Assembly: GCA_032718865.1 (NCBI GenBank)
Contig: JALUTQ010000023.1
Location: 1-64,000, forward strand
Direction: 5' to 3'
Length of the DNA stretch: 64,000 nt
Source: Tilletia caries
Lineage: Eukaryota; Basidiomycota; Exobasidiomycetes; Tilletiales; Tilletiaceae
How positions within the stretch are numbered: the first letter of the stretch is position 1; the number at the start of each line of letters is the position of its first letter. The notes beneath the pieces were generated by a model. It saw nothing but the letters and a program-made list of their open reading frames with translations, was not told the DNA's origin and did no database searches. The position numbers and the translations under genes were made by a program. Shown in pieces: positions 34,138-44,876 of this stretch.

Positions 34138-35055
34138 ACCCTGAGTCTTATCGGCAAAGCCCTTTGCTTTTTTATTATATATAATAAAAAACGTGCCTTT
34201 GTTCCTTTGTTACGTGGGGGGTTAAAAATACTTCGACTTCGCCTATAATTTTTAAGGGCTCAGCCCTACCGGAGGGAGTGGGCGTAGCCCTATCCCTTCT
34301 TAAGTTATTATCCGATACTTATGCTATTTGAAGTTCTTTTTTATGACGCTGCAAAGGCAGCGTGCTGTTTAAAGTTTGAAGGGCATAGGTCTTTTTTTAT
34401 AGTTAATATCCCAGCCTAAGGCAGGTAGTCTTATGTATAACATTTTTATTATAATAAAAAGCCAAATAGCCCTACCCCCCCCGGAGGATTAGGGCGTTAA
34501 CATGTATAATAGGTACTAACTAGTATCTATGCTACTATAATTTTATCAATATTATAATAACTTATATTTTATCATTTTCTCCTCGCTTTTTATATTAATA
34601 GCCGTCGGGGTCTTTACTTTGTAATCCTCCTTACTAATCTTATCGGCAGGTAAAGAGAGCCGTTTGCCATCTTTTTTATTATATATCGTAAAAAAGTAGG
34701 AACAGGAGTGTAAGATTCAGAATCTTAGGATTCCCCGCCTTTGTCTGGGCTATTTCTTTTTACGTTCTTAGTAATAAAAAAAAGACAAAAAGTAGTATCC
34801 AGCCGGAGACCATTCAATATAACATTATAAAAAGCTCTATAATAATGTGATATGCCTTATTATATAGTTTAAACCTACATCTTAAAGGTAGGTATTCCAA
34901 AAGAATATTATATATTAAATTTAATATATAATATTTTCACTTTTTATTATATATAATAAAAAAAGCGGTCGGCTCCTTACAAGAATTTGTCTGCCGATAA
35001 GAAATATGTCGGCCGAGGTAATATTCGACTATTTTACATCCTTATTAAAACATAT
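34138..35055. other. Intergenic between nad2 and nad3, repeat-filled
   Basis: AT palindromes (about 34,160-34,192), a CCCTACCCCCCCCGGAGGAT hairpin (about 34,470-34,492) and TTATCGGCAGGTAAAGAGAG elements (about 34,641-34,665). Tail of the spacer has a non-ATG frame into nad3. No gene seen. Confidence 0.6.
34904..34935. repeat. Perfect 32-bp AT palindrome
   Basis: Perfect 16+16 inverted repeat with no spacer, centred at 34,919/34,920 (arm TTTAATATATAATATT). It lacks the GCTTTTTT arms of the common palindromes, so it is a separate structure about 120 bp before nad3. Confidence 0.85.
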
Positions 35056-35475
35056 ATGAACACAATAACACTATTTATTATTTTTATACCCATACTAGTA
35101 GTAATTCTGCTTCTAGCTAATCTACTTTTTGCTGTGCATCGTCCAGACTTTGAAAAAGTAACACCTTATGAATGTGGTTTTAGTCCAGTATATGGACAGA
35201 CACGAAAACCTGTATCAATTCAATTTTATCTTGTAGGTATTCTATTCCTTATTTTTGATCTAGAAATCCTATTTGTATACCCCTATAGATCAGTTATGTA
35301 CCACTCCGAAATGTATGGTTTCTGGATAGTAATGATCTTCTTTGTAGTGCTAACTATAGGATTTGTATACGAGTTTGGATCTGGAAGACTATACTTCACA
35401 GATAAACGATCTATTGTATCTAAACCCTCAGTAACCCTCCCCCTCCCCCGTAGGAGCCGTAAGATTTACTACTAA
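35056..35475 (+). CDS. nad3: NADH dehydrogenase subunit 3
   Basis: Complex I membrane subunit; the ATG at 35,056 starts [20 protein letters not shown]. The conserved loop [20 protein letters not shown] includes the essential Cys, and the last helix follows [20 protein letters not shown]. The expected C-terminus extends to about DKRS; the last 20 or so residues run through a C-rich element (about 35,431-35,462), giving [11 protein letters not shown]. The displaced copy downstream keeps a different tail ([13 protein letters not shown]). The homologous TTNSNI is found here in the next frame, so the element has shifted the frame and changed the end of the protein. An upstream non-ATG extension to 34,987 is rejected. 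Confidence 0.94.
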   Translation: MNTITLFIIFIPILVVILLLANLLFAVHRPDFEKVTPYECGFSPVYGQTRKPVSIQFYLVGILFLIFDLEILFVYPYRSVMYHSEMYGFWIVMIFFVVLTIGFVYEFGSGRLYFTDKRSIVSKPSVTLPLPRRSRKIYY

Positions 35476-35596
35476 TTCTAATATACATAGCAAAACTACC
35501 CCTACAAAAAGCTTTGGATTCCTACAAGGTTTCTGTCATACTACTATAAATACTCAGAGATTTTCTAATTATAATACCTCATTTCAAGGTCGGTTT

Positions 35597-36628
35597 ATGA
35601 GTACTTCGGTTATATCTTATTCAAATGATGAAAAATATTATTTTAGTAAAGTATTTGAAAAAGATCATGGTCAACCTACCGAGAATCCTCACATGGAAGC
35701 TCGGCGTCATATTACTAGTAGTATGCCTACCACTAGAGAAGTGGTTCATTCTATACAGAATAATAGTAATAAGATTAAAAACCATAAGCTAGATATACCT
35801 ACAATAGAGAAAATAAATAGTATTATTAATATTAAACCGTTTTTTGATATAGAACTAAAAGATTCTAGTAGAGAGTCTCGAGATATTATTTCTAGTTATA
35901 TGGGTCCTTATAAAAATCTACCTCTGCATAGGCGAAAAGCGGGTATCTATATCTGAACGAATATAAGTACTGGAGATCAACTAGTAGGTAGTAGTCTTAA
36001 TCTTAGACAACGAATTAAAGGGTATCTAATTCCTAGTTATGTTACTAAAAAACGTCTATTTAGTATGGATATGAATAACAATAACCTTTCTTCGTATCGC
36101 CTAACAGTTATTATAATTAAAGAAGGATATGATAAAGATAGCATTAATAATATTCTCTCTGAAACACTGTGCCTTGAACAATACTATATACTATCTCTTA
36201 ATAGTACCTTCAATAGAGTTAAAGTAAGAGGTACAGTACCTCCTTCTCATGTTAAATCCCAAGAAAGTCGGGATAGAGTAGGATTTAAAAATAGCAAAGC
36301 TATTGAAGTTTATTATCCTGAAAATAATCTTATTTTTGTTAGAAAATCGGTAACACAACTTACGAAAATTACCAATACAGGCACAGCTACCGTTAGTAAA
36401 TATCTAAAAGGAGGTCTTATTTTTGACAAAATAAAAATAGTAGTCGTAAATATAAACAATAAAAAAAATAGTAATAAAGTTAACTATACTTCTGTTTATG
36501 ATACGTCCAATTTTTACAATGAGAAAGACCTAGCCGAACTTTTTAGAGTTTTTCGAAAACAATCTCTTAAACTACGAAATACTAAAGAACAAATAGCTCT
36601 ACGTAGTCTTAAAAATTATAAATTATAA
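35597..36628 (+). CDS. Free-standing GIY-YIG homing endonuclease inserted at the nad3 3' end
   Basis: 343 codons from ATG 35,597, with TGA at 35,954-35,956 read as Trp in the conserved motif AGIYIWTN. GIY-YIG module: GIYIW, then DQLVGSSLNLRQRIKGYL, and the helix LCLEQYYILSLNSTFN with the presumed catalytic Glu. A C-terminal segment (YYPENNLIFVRKSVTQLTKI) looks like the modular DNA-binding repeats of such enzymes. The frame is open upstream to 35,435, overlapping nad3 in the next phase. Its codons there (TTNSNIHSK) match the end of the displaced nad3 copy, so this HEG was probably once fused in frame to nad3. If TGA were stop it would be broken. Confidence 0.83.
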
Positions 36629-36717
36629 TGATAAGTATAATAAAAACTATATTATTTCTATTCTTACGTTCTTTTCATCTATTTTTTGGAAATCCTTACT
36701 TTAGCAAAGCAGTATTT

Positions 36718-36986
36718 CTTTTTATCTAGTAGGTATACTATTCCTCATCTTCGATCTTGAAATTCTATTTGTATACCCCTATAGGGCTGTAATTTACCAT
36801 TCTGAAATGTACGGTTTCTGGATAGTAATGATCTTCTTTGTAGTGCTAACTATAGGATTTGTATACGAGTTTGGATCTGGAAGACTATACTTCACAGATA
36901 AACGATCTGCAGTTTCTAAATCATCAAAAGATGATTCTACATCAAACAACCCCCACCCTACTACGGATTCTAATATAGAAAAATAA
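36718..36986 (+). pseudogene. Displaced duplicate of the nad3 3' end
   Basis: Reads [20 protein letters not shown], then [19 protein letters not shown], and on to [19 protein letters not shown] with a TAA at 36,984. It is the C-terminal two thirds of Nad3 without a start. Its first 95 bases or so differ from nad3 at many synonymous sites. The next 96 bases (36,813-36,908) are identical to nad3 35,317-35,412, suggesting gene conversion. It marks the old gene terminus pushed aside by the HEG. Confidence 0.9.
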
Positions 36987-37084
36987 CTACTGATAAACTC
37001 GTAACACCTACTCCAAGTCATACACACACTTATACGATTATCTATAATCATAGATATTCCAACTTTTTTATTATATATAATAAA

Positions 37085-37450
37085 AAAGCAAAAAATCTAA
37101 TACCACTAAATATTTTACTCTCCGGTTTATGAGTATTTATGGCCGATCTGACTCATACGATCATACACTAAAAGGGGTGTTTTTGCCCCTTAGACCCTTT
37201 GCCCCTTTGCCTGGCGATCTCATTATATTCATATAATGAAAAAAACCTAATCGCCCATAGGGCGTTAGGAGGACGGGACAGTAAAAAAGGAATACGGATT
37301 TAAAATCTGTGAGAGAACTACTTTATTTCAATTTTTTCCGATTATGTAGCACCACTTTTTATTATATATAATAGAAAAGCAAAGAGATAGCAACCAAATA
37401 CTAAAGGGGAAATAGCTCTACGTATTAAATCCTATAATAGATTAGTGATT
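37085..37450 (+). pseudogene. Relic of a second HEG copy after the nad3 duplicate
   Basis: The 5' piece (about 37,087-37,125) shares CGGTTTATGAGTA and flanking similarity with the start of the intact HEG. The 3' piece (about 37,396-37,430) shares AATACTAAAG and AATAGCTCTACGTA with its end. The middle is gone, replaced by CCCCTTTG and AT hairpin elements. This would be an older invasion layer, as at atp9 and cox3. Confidence 0.55.
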
Positions 37451-37463
37451 TTCAGTTATTATT

Positions 37464-37472
37464 ATATAAGTA
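37464..37472 (+). promoter_or_regulatory. ATATAAGTA candidate promoter of rps3
   Basis: Exact match to the yeast mitochondrial nonamer; the last base is 71 bp before the rps3 ATG at 37,544, a plausible 5' leader. This is the best placed of the matches, but still only a motif match. Confidence 0.35.
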
Positions 37473-37543
37473 TCATCAACTATAGGCACCTCAGGTACAT
37501 AAATTTGTATATAGGCATTGCCTATATAATTCTTTATTTAATA

Positions 37544-38812
37544 ATGAACTCATCATTTAGTCTTTTTTTTAATAAAAAAAACATATGCAGAGGGCTAAAC
37601 TCTTTTACACCAAATTTTAATAAGTCAATAGAGTGGCCCGAAGCCTTTAACGGTATACAAAATTATAACACAGGGCTTAGCTCTTCAAATTCTCAATCTG
37701 AAATAAAAAAAGTAGAGAATGATGTTATTAAAGTAATAAATACATATTTTAATGGTATTTTTAATGCCTCCTGTGCTCAGAATGGTAATAACTATATAAA
37801 TACTAATAACTCAACGATTTCTTTTCAAAATAGTATGAACGAGCGTATGTCTGCTCGATTTTTTCTTGAGAAAAATAACAACTATATCTCCAGTAATGAG
37901 ACGGTTAGACAATCAAAAAATAATAATGATAGAAGTGATACATTTAACTTCTCAACTACAAATCTTCTTACAAATACAATTATGGGATTTATTAGTAAAC
38001 CTATTTTTTATTATTATAATAATGAGATAAAAATAATCATATATTATTATACAGAAGATAATAAATTTGAAGGCCCTCCGTCTCTTCCTTTTATTGGTAA
38101 GTCACAACTTGTAAAAACCAATAGTATTTTTTCAGACTCTAATCTCCAATCGCTTATCTATACTATAGAACAAATATACAATGAAAACAAAAAATCAATA
38201 ACGCCCATTCAATCTACTTATAATAATTCTGTACAAAGAGCAGCTGTAGATAGACCCCAAGAAATGCCTATGGTTACTTCTTTTCATAACAAAAAAATTA
38301 CACTTCAATGTAATCGTATTTATTATCCTTATATGAATAGAGACATACTTGCTAAATATATAGCACATAATTGTTCAAGTAATACTTTTCTTAATATACA
38401 AGAGATTATCTCTAATCGAGTGAGACATTCAAATGATATTACTCAAATACACCAATCACAACTAAGAAACATGTTTGTAAAAAAACGAAATCAATATACA
38501 TCTTTTCTAACTTCCATGATAACAGGTATTAAAGTAAAGATATCTGGACGACTTACTACTGAGTCAATTATACCGCGAGTTACTGTAAAATCATTTCAAA
38601 CAGGTACGTTTAATCAAAAAATAAATAAAAACCTAAAATATCTAAATATTGATAACAAACTTCCAATATCAAATATAAATTGCTTTCAGTCCCCCGGATT
38701 TCATATAAGTTACAATAAACCTAACTTTAAAACAATTAGTACTTCAGAATATACTACAAAAAATCGCATAGGAGCCTTTACTGTAAAAGTATGAGTATCT
38801 TCAATTAGATAA
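37544..38812 (+). CDS. rps3: Mitochondrial ribosomal protein S3 (rps3/var1 family)
   Basis: A 422-residue, Asn/Ile/Lys-rich protein of the small mitoribosomal subunit. The C-terminal S3 domain is recognisable: TGIKVKISGRLTTESIIPRV and, near the end, KNRIGAFTVKVWVSS, the equivalent of bacterial GVKVWI. The Trp in KVW is encoded by TGA (38,792-38,794), so the frame continues to a TAA at 38,810. This is the best evidence in the window that TGA means Trp. The start at 37,544 is the first ATG; the frame is open a little further upstream (a GTG at 37,445). The N-terminal two thirds are poorly conserved, as normal for this family. Confidence 0.88.
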
Positions 38813-40112
38813 ATTAGGGGGTTATGTCACATGACATTTCTTTAATTGTCTAGCTATTTTATTATATTATATTTAAAGCGCCGGTCTTTGATTTTTATTA
38901 TGTATAATAAAAATTTAAAAAAGGGGGACGAAGCCCCCCGTCACTTTTTTTATGCGTCTTATCGGCAGGTAAAGAGAGCCGTTTGCTTTTTTATTTTTTT
39001 CTCATTATATTAACTTTACGGCCCCGCCGAGGCTCCGCCGATTATATATAATAAAAAAGATGGCAAACGGCTCTGCCGATAAGATATAATGAAGAAAAAA
39101 CAAAGGATAAAAAAGTTAAGATGAGAACAAATATGAATTGTTTCTTACCTTTTTTTATTATCCTAACGCCGTCCTTCTTAATGCCCTACGAGCGATTTGA
39201 TTTTTATTATGTATAATAAAAACTTACTCGTTTTTTTATTGTATATATATAATGAAGCACTAAGCAAAAAAAAAAAATAAAAAAAGGAAAGACACCCCGT
39301 CCTTATCTTTTTTATTTTTTTATTATATTTATATAATAAAAAAAACAAAGATATAGTAGGGCAAAGGGCGGAGCCGTAAAGAACGGAACGGGCGATTAAA
39401 TTCTTGTAAGTGTAAAATGACGAGAGTGTTTTCATATCACTTTTTTTTTCTATTAGGACGCTTTAATCTTACTGTTATTGTAATTTTTTAGACTAAAAAC
39501 TGTAAGAGTAGCTGTAACTGTAACTGTTACAGTAGCAGTAAGAAGGGCATATTTTTTTTATTATATATAATTAAAAAAAAGAAAAAGGGGCTACTTGTAC
39601 CTTTCTATTAGTTTGCTTTTTTATTATATATAATAAAAATTTGACCGGGCGATAAAAACATATATAATAAAAAGGTGGTCAGAATCTCTCTGTGTGAATT
39701 ATACTATCTCTACTTTATCTAGAACTTTATTTTACTATACTGGTAACATCGAGACCCCCCCCCCCCTTCTCATTTACTTTCTGCCGTATACGGTATAAAT
39801 TTTTTATATTTTAATTTAAATATTGATACAGAGATATTGGGAGTACTTTTTAGAATAAAAAGTAATAAAATGGCATGTAGAGACGTCTTAATCTTTTATA
39901 TAAAAAAAAAGGTAGAGGTAATACTTTTTTTTAAGTACTTCTATGTCTTACTTTCTTTCTTTGCTTTTTATTATATTTTTTTATTATATTTATATAATAA
40001 AAAAACAAAGACAGAATCGGCGGAGCCTCGGCGGAGCCTCGGTGTAGCCCTAAAGTTTAAATAAAAAAAAGTTTAAAAAGAAGTACTTAAAAAGATCAAA
40101 AATCAAATATAT
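38813..40112. other. Intergenic, repeat-filled
   Basis: G-rich hairpin remnant (about 38,920-38,950), TTATCGGCAGGTAAAGAGAG (about 38,957-38,977), GC units (39,013-39,040 and 40,016-40,055), AT palindromes and a C run (about 39,753-39,766). No gene seen. Confidence 0.6.
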
Positions 40113-40185
40113 CAAGAGTATCAGGACTCGAACCTGAATCTAACGACTTTGGAGATCGTTGTAATACCTATTATACCATACTCTT
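40113..40185 (-). tRNA. trnW: tRNA-Trp(CCA)
   Basis: Acceptor AAGAGTA/TACTCTT, T arm TCAGG-TTCGAGT-CCTGA, five-base variable loop and anticodon loop CTCCAAA, giving CCA. Mitochondria that read TGA as Trp usually have UCA. CCA agrees with TGG-only respiratory genes but not with the TGA in rps3 and the HEGs; see findings. Confidence 0.92.
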
Positions 40186-40870
40186 TGTAGCACCACTTTT
40201 TTTTTTATTATCCTAACACATCCCTTCTTTCCTTTTAATTATATAAAAATTTTATCTGTTTTTTTATTATATATATATAATGAAGCACTAAGCCCCAAAA
40301 AAGAATAAAAAAAGCTGTCGGTATCTTTTTTTTCTACTTTTTTTTATTATAATAAAAAAAAGCAAAAATAGAAAAAGCCAAGGTAAGAAGGCCGATAAGA
40401 TTAATAAAGGCTATCGCTATACATTTATACTTTTTATTATATATAATAAAAAAGCAAACGGCTTTGCCGATAAGAATCAAACCAAGTATCTAAGATTCTA
40501 ATCTTTTTTATCCTATAAAAAAGCAAAGAGGGGGAGAAGCCCCCTGGTTAACCTGCTATATAGGAGTGGTTTTTCCAATACCTACTAAATAGTGTGAATA
40601 ATTATTAATTTAGTACTTGATGGCCATACTCTATATATATGTACTTTTTTAAGTGCTTGTATATAATAAAAAAGCAAAGATTAAAACGCTTAGCCCTGCC
40701 CTCCTCGATTTTTTATTAAAATAAAAAAGTTAAGGGGAGGGTAGTGTGTAACCCTGCCCTTTCCTCTTTTTCTTCAGATCAAATTCTTGGGGGTTTAGAT
40801 GACAAAGATTAAACTTGATACATACAAAAAATACCGTAGCAAATAACCTCCTAAACAAGCACTTTTATTA
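40186..40870. other. Intergenic, repeat-filled
   Basis: AT palindromes, a half-copy of the 61-bp element ending AAGGTAAGAAGGCCGATAAG (about 40,317-40,402) and short GC pieces. No gene seen. Confidence 0.6.
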
Positions 40871-40944
40871 AGCCGAAAGAGGGAATCGAACCCTTCAATT
40901 TACCAGTATGAATGGTATGGTTTTACCAATTAGCCTATTTCAGC
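40871..40944 (-). tRNA. trnM: tRNA-Met(CAU)
   Basis: Acceptor GCTGAAA/TTTCGGC, anticodon stem TACCA/TGGTA with loop TTCATAC, T loop TTCGATT with one weak outer T-stem pair. Initiator, elongator or lysidine-type Ile cannot be told apart from sequence alone. Confidence 0.9.
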
Positions 40945-43900
40945 AATTTATTGTACGTTGCTTATATTTAGTTTAAGTCCCTCGCCTTTATACTTTTTTA
41001 CTTCTTTTAAACACCCTTTTTTAATTTTAAACGCCTCCCCTCTTAACTTTTTAAAAAAAAGTATTTAACTTTTTCTTATCGGCAGGTAAAGAGAGCCGAC
41101 CGCTTTTTTTATTATATAATAAAAAAAAGTGTCAAATTAAGATAAAAAAAAGTTTAAAATAGAAAAAGCAAAGACGCCCTACGGGCGATTTGACATCTTT
41201 TTATTATCTATGATAAAAATTTGCCCGGCGGTCTCGTTATATTTATATAATAAAAAACTCTCCTAGGATCTTTCTTTTTTTATTATATAATAAAAAAAAT
41301 AAAAAAAAAATAAAAGATAAAAACCGTAACTTTAACCCTTACCGTGACCGTAAAAGGGGTATATCATTAAATAATTGAGAGGTAAAGTTAAGGAACCAAA
41401 GACGGGGAGCCCTATATGGGCTACGACCTATAAGACTAAAGAGAGGGGGGGAGTTACAACTTTACGCTAACCTTATTACAAATAACATCTATACAGGTGA
41501 AGCCCTCCGGTACTTTTTTATTATCGACAATAAAAAAGCAAAGAGGGCGGCGCCCTTGTCTTTTTTTCTTTGTTTTTTTATTTTTTTTATTATATATATA
41601 TAATTAAAAAAAAACAAATTAACGGCTTTGCCAATAAGGATAATAAAAAAATTAAGCACTTAAAAAAGAGAAAGTTGAAAAAGGCCGTATAGAATCAGGT
41701 ACTTTTATTTCTACTAATAAATTATAAATTTGAAATTTCTAACTTTCTATTATGTTATCGTCTTCCATTTTACCCCAACGGAAAATTTCAAATTTAAAAT
41801 TTGAAATTTAAAATTTCAAATTTAAAATTTCAAATTTTTATTACATATAATAAAAAGGAAAGAAGGGAGGGCGTTAAATTCTTACTGTAGTTCTCATCTT
41901 AACTTTTTTATCCTTTTTTTCTATCTTATCGGCATCTTACCTTGGCTTTTTATACTTTTTTTTATTATAATAAAAAAAGCAAACTAAGATAGAAAAAAAA
42001 GAAGGCCGATAAGATATTAAAAAAGTGACGGGGGGGCTTCGCCCTCCCTTTTTTACCCCTTTGCCCGGCGCTTTGTATCTTTGTTTTTTTATTATATAAA
42101 TATAATAAAAAAATATAATAAAAAAGAAAAGAAGATAAAATAGACTGTTTTATAGAGGGTTTATATATTAAAAAGTACTACAGATAGAAATTATAATAAT
42201 CTAGAACTATGCAAGCTAATTTTTGTTAAAAAATGATTAAGAATTATACCATTTTACTATTATTATACTTTGATAATACTCTATGTACATAAAGAAATAA
42301 ATAATTTTTATTATTATATTAAGTTATATTATAATTGGCAGGCGAAAAGGTAGGAGGCGGCTCTCCTTAAAATTTTATAAGGGCGTAGGCGTACTTCTAG
42401 GTATTTTTTAAGTACTTCTATGCTACTTTTTTATTATATATAATAAAAAAGCAGAGATAAAAAGGGGTTAAAATATGCCCTTCTTATCTTATCGGCCTTC
42501 TTTTTTTTCTACTTTTTTTTATTATAATAAAAAAAAGCAAAAATAGAAAAAGCCAAGGTAAGATACCGACAGTTTTTTATTATTAATAAAAAAGCATATC
42601 GCCTGTGGGGCGTTAAGAATTATAATTTAAATATATATATACAAGAGTTGAGTGAATAATGATAGAAATTCATTAATAATAAGTTCTTATTGATTATGTT
42701 AATTTTTAACTTTCTCTTTTTTTTTATTAAAAAAAAGACTACCCTCTTTGAATCTCTTTTTATTATATATAATAAAAAGTATCGTAGGGAGTCATCTTAC
42801 ATAATTTTTTTTTTCAAGGTAACTTTTTTATTATATATAATAAAAAATTTAATCTTAACGCCTCCGGCGCTTTGTCTTTGTTTTTTTTATTATATATAAA
42901 AATTAGAATAAAAAAGAAGGGCGATGAAAAAAGCAAAGAAGAGCCATAAGCATTTTAACGGCAAAGCCTAAGCCTATTATTCTAAAAAAGCAAAGAAATA
43001 TGCTATATAACATGAATATAATGTTTGAGGTAGATTACATCTTGGCTCTCTATTTTATATGTGTAATTTAAAGTAGAGCGGGTGGGCATAGCCTTCCCCT
43101 TCATCTTACAAGGAGAGAATTCTCTCATTCTCTCCTTCTCTTTCCTTTTTTATATAATTAAAATAGGGCGGAGCCCCTGAATAATAAAACAAATATATAG
43201 ATAGTATCCACTTGAACTTAATATTTATTAGTTATTTACTGTAAAAAATGTGTAAGTTTTCTTACTTTGTATTTGTAAATTTTATAATTATATACAATAA
43301 TTAAGTTTATATCTTTTTTATTTTATCTCTATATAATAAAAAAAAAAGAAATAGACGTGATGGCGATAACTTTATATATAAAGTAAGCCTAGATTGACAT
43401 CCATTACAAATAATATATTATTTAATTCACTTTAGACTTTTCATTTTTTTGGATCCTTTTTATTTAATTTAGTGCCCTAGCCCTAATTAATATTAAAATT
43501 AAGAAAGGAGGTAAAACTCCTTTCCAACCGTCAAAACAAAAATAAGAGACGTAAAGAAATTATATTCTTATTAGATATAATATAAAGCAGATCGCCGGGG
43601 GCGTTAAGTACTAAAATATGGCGTCAGAAATATTATACGTTTATTTATACGGGCGTTAATATCTTTTTTTAATATGTAAAAAAAGATCACAATGTTATTA
43701 ATAGTTCCTAGATTTAATAGCTTATTTAGAACTTCTTTTTTTATATTTTTTTATTATAATAAAAAAACAAAGACATAACACCCTAGTGTTTTTTATTATT
43801 AAATGGTAGACGATATATTTTTTTTATTCTAATCGCCGGGCAAAAGGGGGCGTTTCCTTTTTTAGAGGAACACTTTTTTATTATATATAATAAAAAAGTT

Positions 43901-44327
43901 AAAAAGCAGATTAAAAAATGGTTTTAAAATACCTACGTCCTTTTTTGTCTTTTTTTTTATTTTTTTATTATATTTATATAATAAAAAAACAAAGACTAAA
44001 AAAACAGAGCGCCGGAGGCATTAGGGATAACTTGAAACCCTGAGGGCGATAAAAGTAAGGCAAACCCGCTTTTTTTACATTATAGATAATAAAAAGGGTT
44101 AAGTAACTATAAATATAATAAAAGAAATCTACCTATCCAAAGTGAAGGGTGCACACCTAGGTATGGAGGTGTATAGCCGTACCCTTACCTTATCACTTTT
44201 TATATTAATTGCCTTATTATACTTTGATATATATACATATTTTTTTATTATCCTTAATTTGTTTTTTTTTTATTATATATAATAAAAAATAAAAAAACAA
44301 AGACATATATCAAGCAAATATTTAAAG
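40945..44327. other. Longest gene-free stretch, repeat-filled
   Basis: 3.4 kb without a recognisable gene. It is dense in AT palindromes, half-copies of the 61-bp element (about 41,925-42,015 and 42,496-42,576), G-rich hairpins (42,027-42,050) and an AAATTTCAAATTT repeat. Sequence at about 42,170-42,330 and 43,190-43,560 is low in repeats and unexplained; an unrecognised RNA gene there cannot be excluded. Confidence 0.5.
41783..41838. repeat. AAATTTCAAATTT / AAATTTGAAATTT inverted tandem repeat
   Basis: Four alternating copies of AAATTT separated by C, G, AAA or TT, forming overlapping palindromes. It does not match the other element families. Confidence 0.8.
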
Positions 44328-44400
44328 GGTATGACTTCGGATTTGAACCGAAATAAGACAACTCCACAAATTGCTGCTTTACCTTTAAGCTAGAAATACC
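44328..44400 (-). tRNA. trnH: tRNA-His(GUG), with two acceptor mismatches
   Basis: D arm GCTT/AAGC, T arm TTCGG-TTCAAAT-CCGAA and anticodon loop TTGTGGA (GTG). G at -1 faces C73, the His identity pair. In the acceptor GTATTTC/GTCATAC, pairs 5-68 (T-C) and 6-67 (T-T) do not form, so either a weak stem is tolerated or the RNA is edited. Confidence 0.85.
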
Positions 44401-44632
44401 TTAAATTTTTAGACTTTAAGCGTTTTTATTATATCTTAATGCCTCCCTTCTTTCCTTTTTATTATATACCTATTTTCTGTCGCCTCCCCTTGTCCCTTCT
44501 TTCATTTTTATTATATAAAAATTTGCCCGGTGATCTGTTTTTTTATTATATTTTTTTATTATAATAAAAAAAAACAAAGAGGGCAAAGGGAGATTTAAAA
44601 AAATGAGGATACAAGCACTTAAAAAAGAAATC

Positions 44633-44695
44633 TTTACGGCTCCGCCGAGGCTCCGCCGAGGCTCCGCCGAGGCTCCGCCGAGGCTCCGCTGATTA
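44633..44695. repeat. GC 11-bp tandem array
   Basis: About five GGCTCCGCCGA units starting TTTACGG; the last unit is mutated (GCTCCGCTGATTATA). Confidence 0.88.
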
Positions 44696-44867
44696 TAATA
44701 AAAAAGCAAAGACAAAGGAAGAAGGGAGTTAAAAAGTAATATTATTCTAAAAGAATAAATTCTAAACAGTGAGGTAGCACCAAAAAAGTGACGGGGGGGC
44801 TTCGCCCTCCCTTTTTTATGATTACTTTTTAATATCATAAAAAAGAGGATATATAGATATTATTATT

Positions 44868-44876
44868 TACTTATAT
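44868..44876 (-). promoter_or_regulatory. ATATAAGTA candidate promoter (minus strand)
   Basis: Exact nonamer match about 470 bp upstream of trnH on its strand, so it could start a trnH-trnM-trnW transcript. Chance match possible. Confidence 0.22.

Noticed and set aside
34835..34900. Possible tRNA around the hairpin CCTACATCTTAAAGGTAGG
   Set aside because: The loop is nine bases and no T arm or acceptor pairing is present.
34987..35055. Upstream extension of nad3
   Set aside because: Begins at a TTG inside a TCTGCCGATAAG repeat element; the ATG at 35,056 matches the usual Nad3 start.
37275..37345. Possible tRNA-Leu(UAA): hairpin ACGGA-TTTAAAA-TCTGT
   Set aside because: No matching acceptor stem or T arm (no TTCRANT loop) nearby.
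42210..42260. Possible tRNA-Asn loop TTGTTAA
   Set aside because: Only a short AT stem supports it; no T arm or acceptor pairing.
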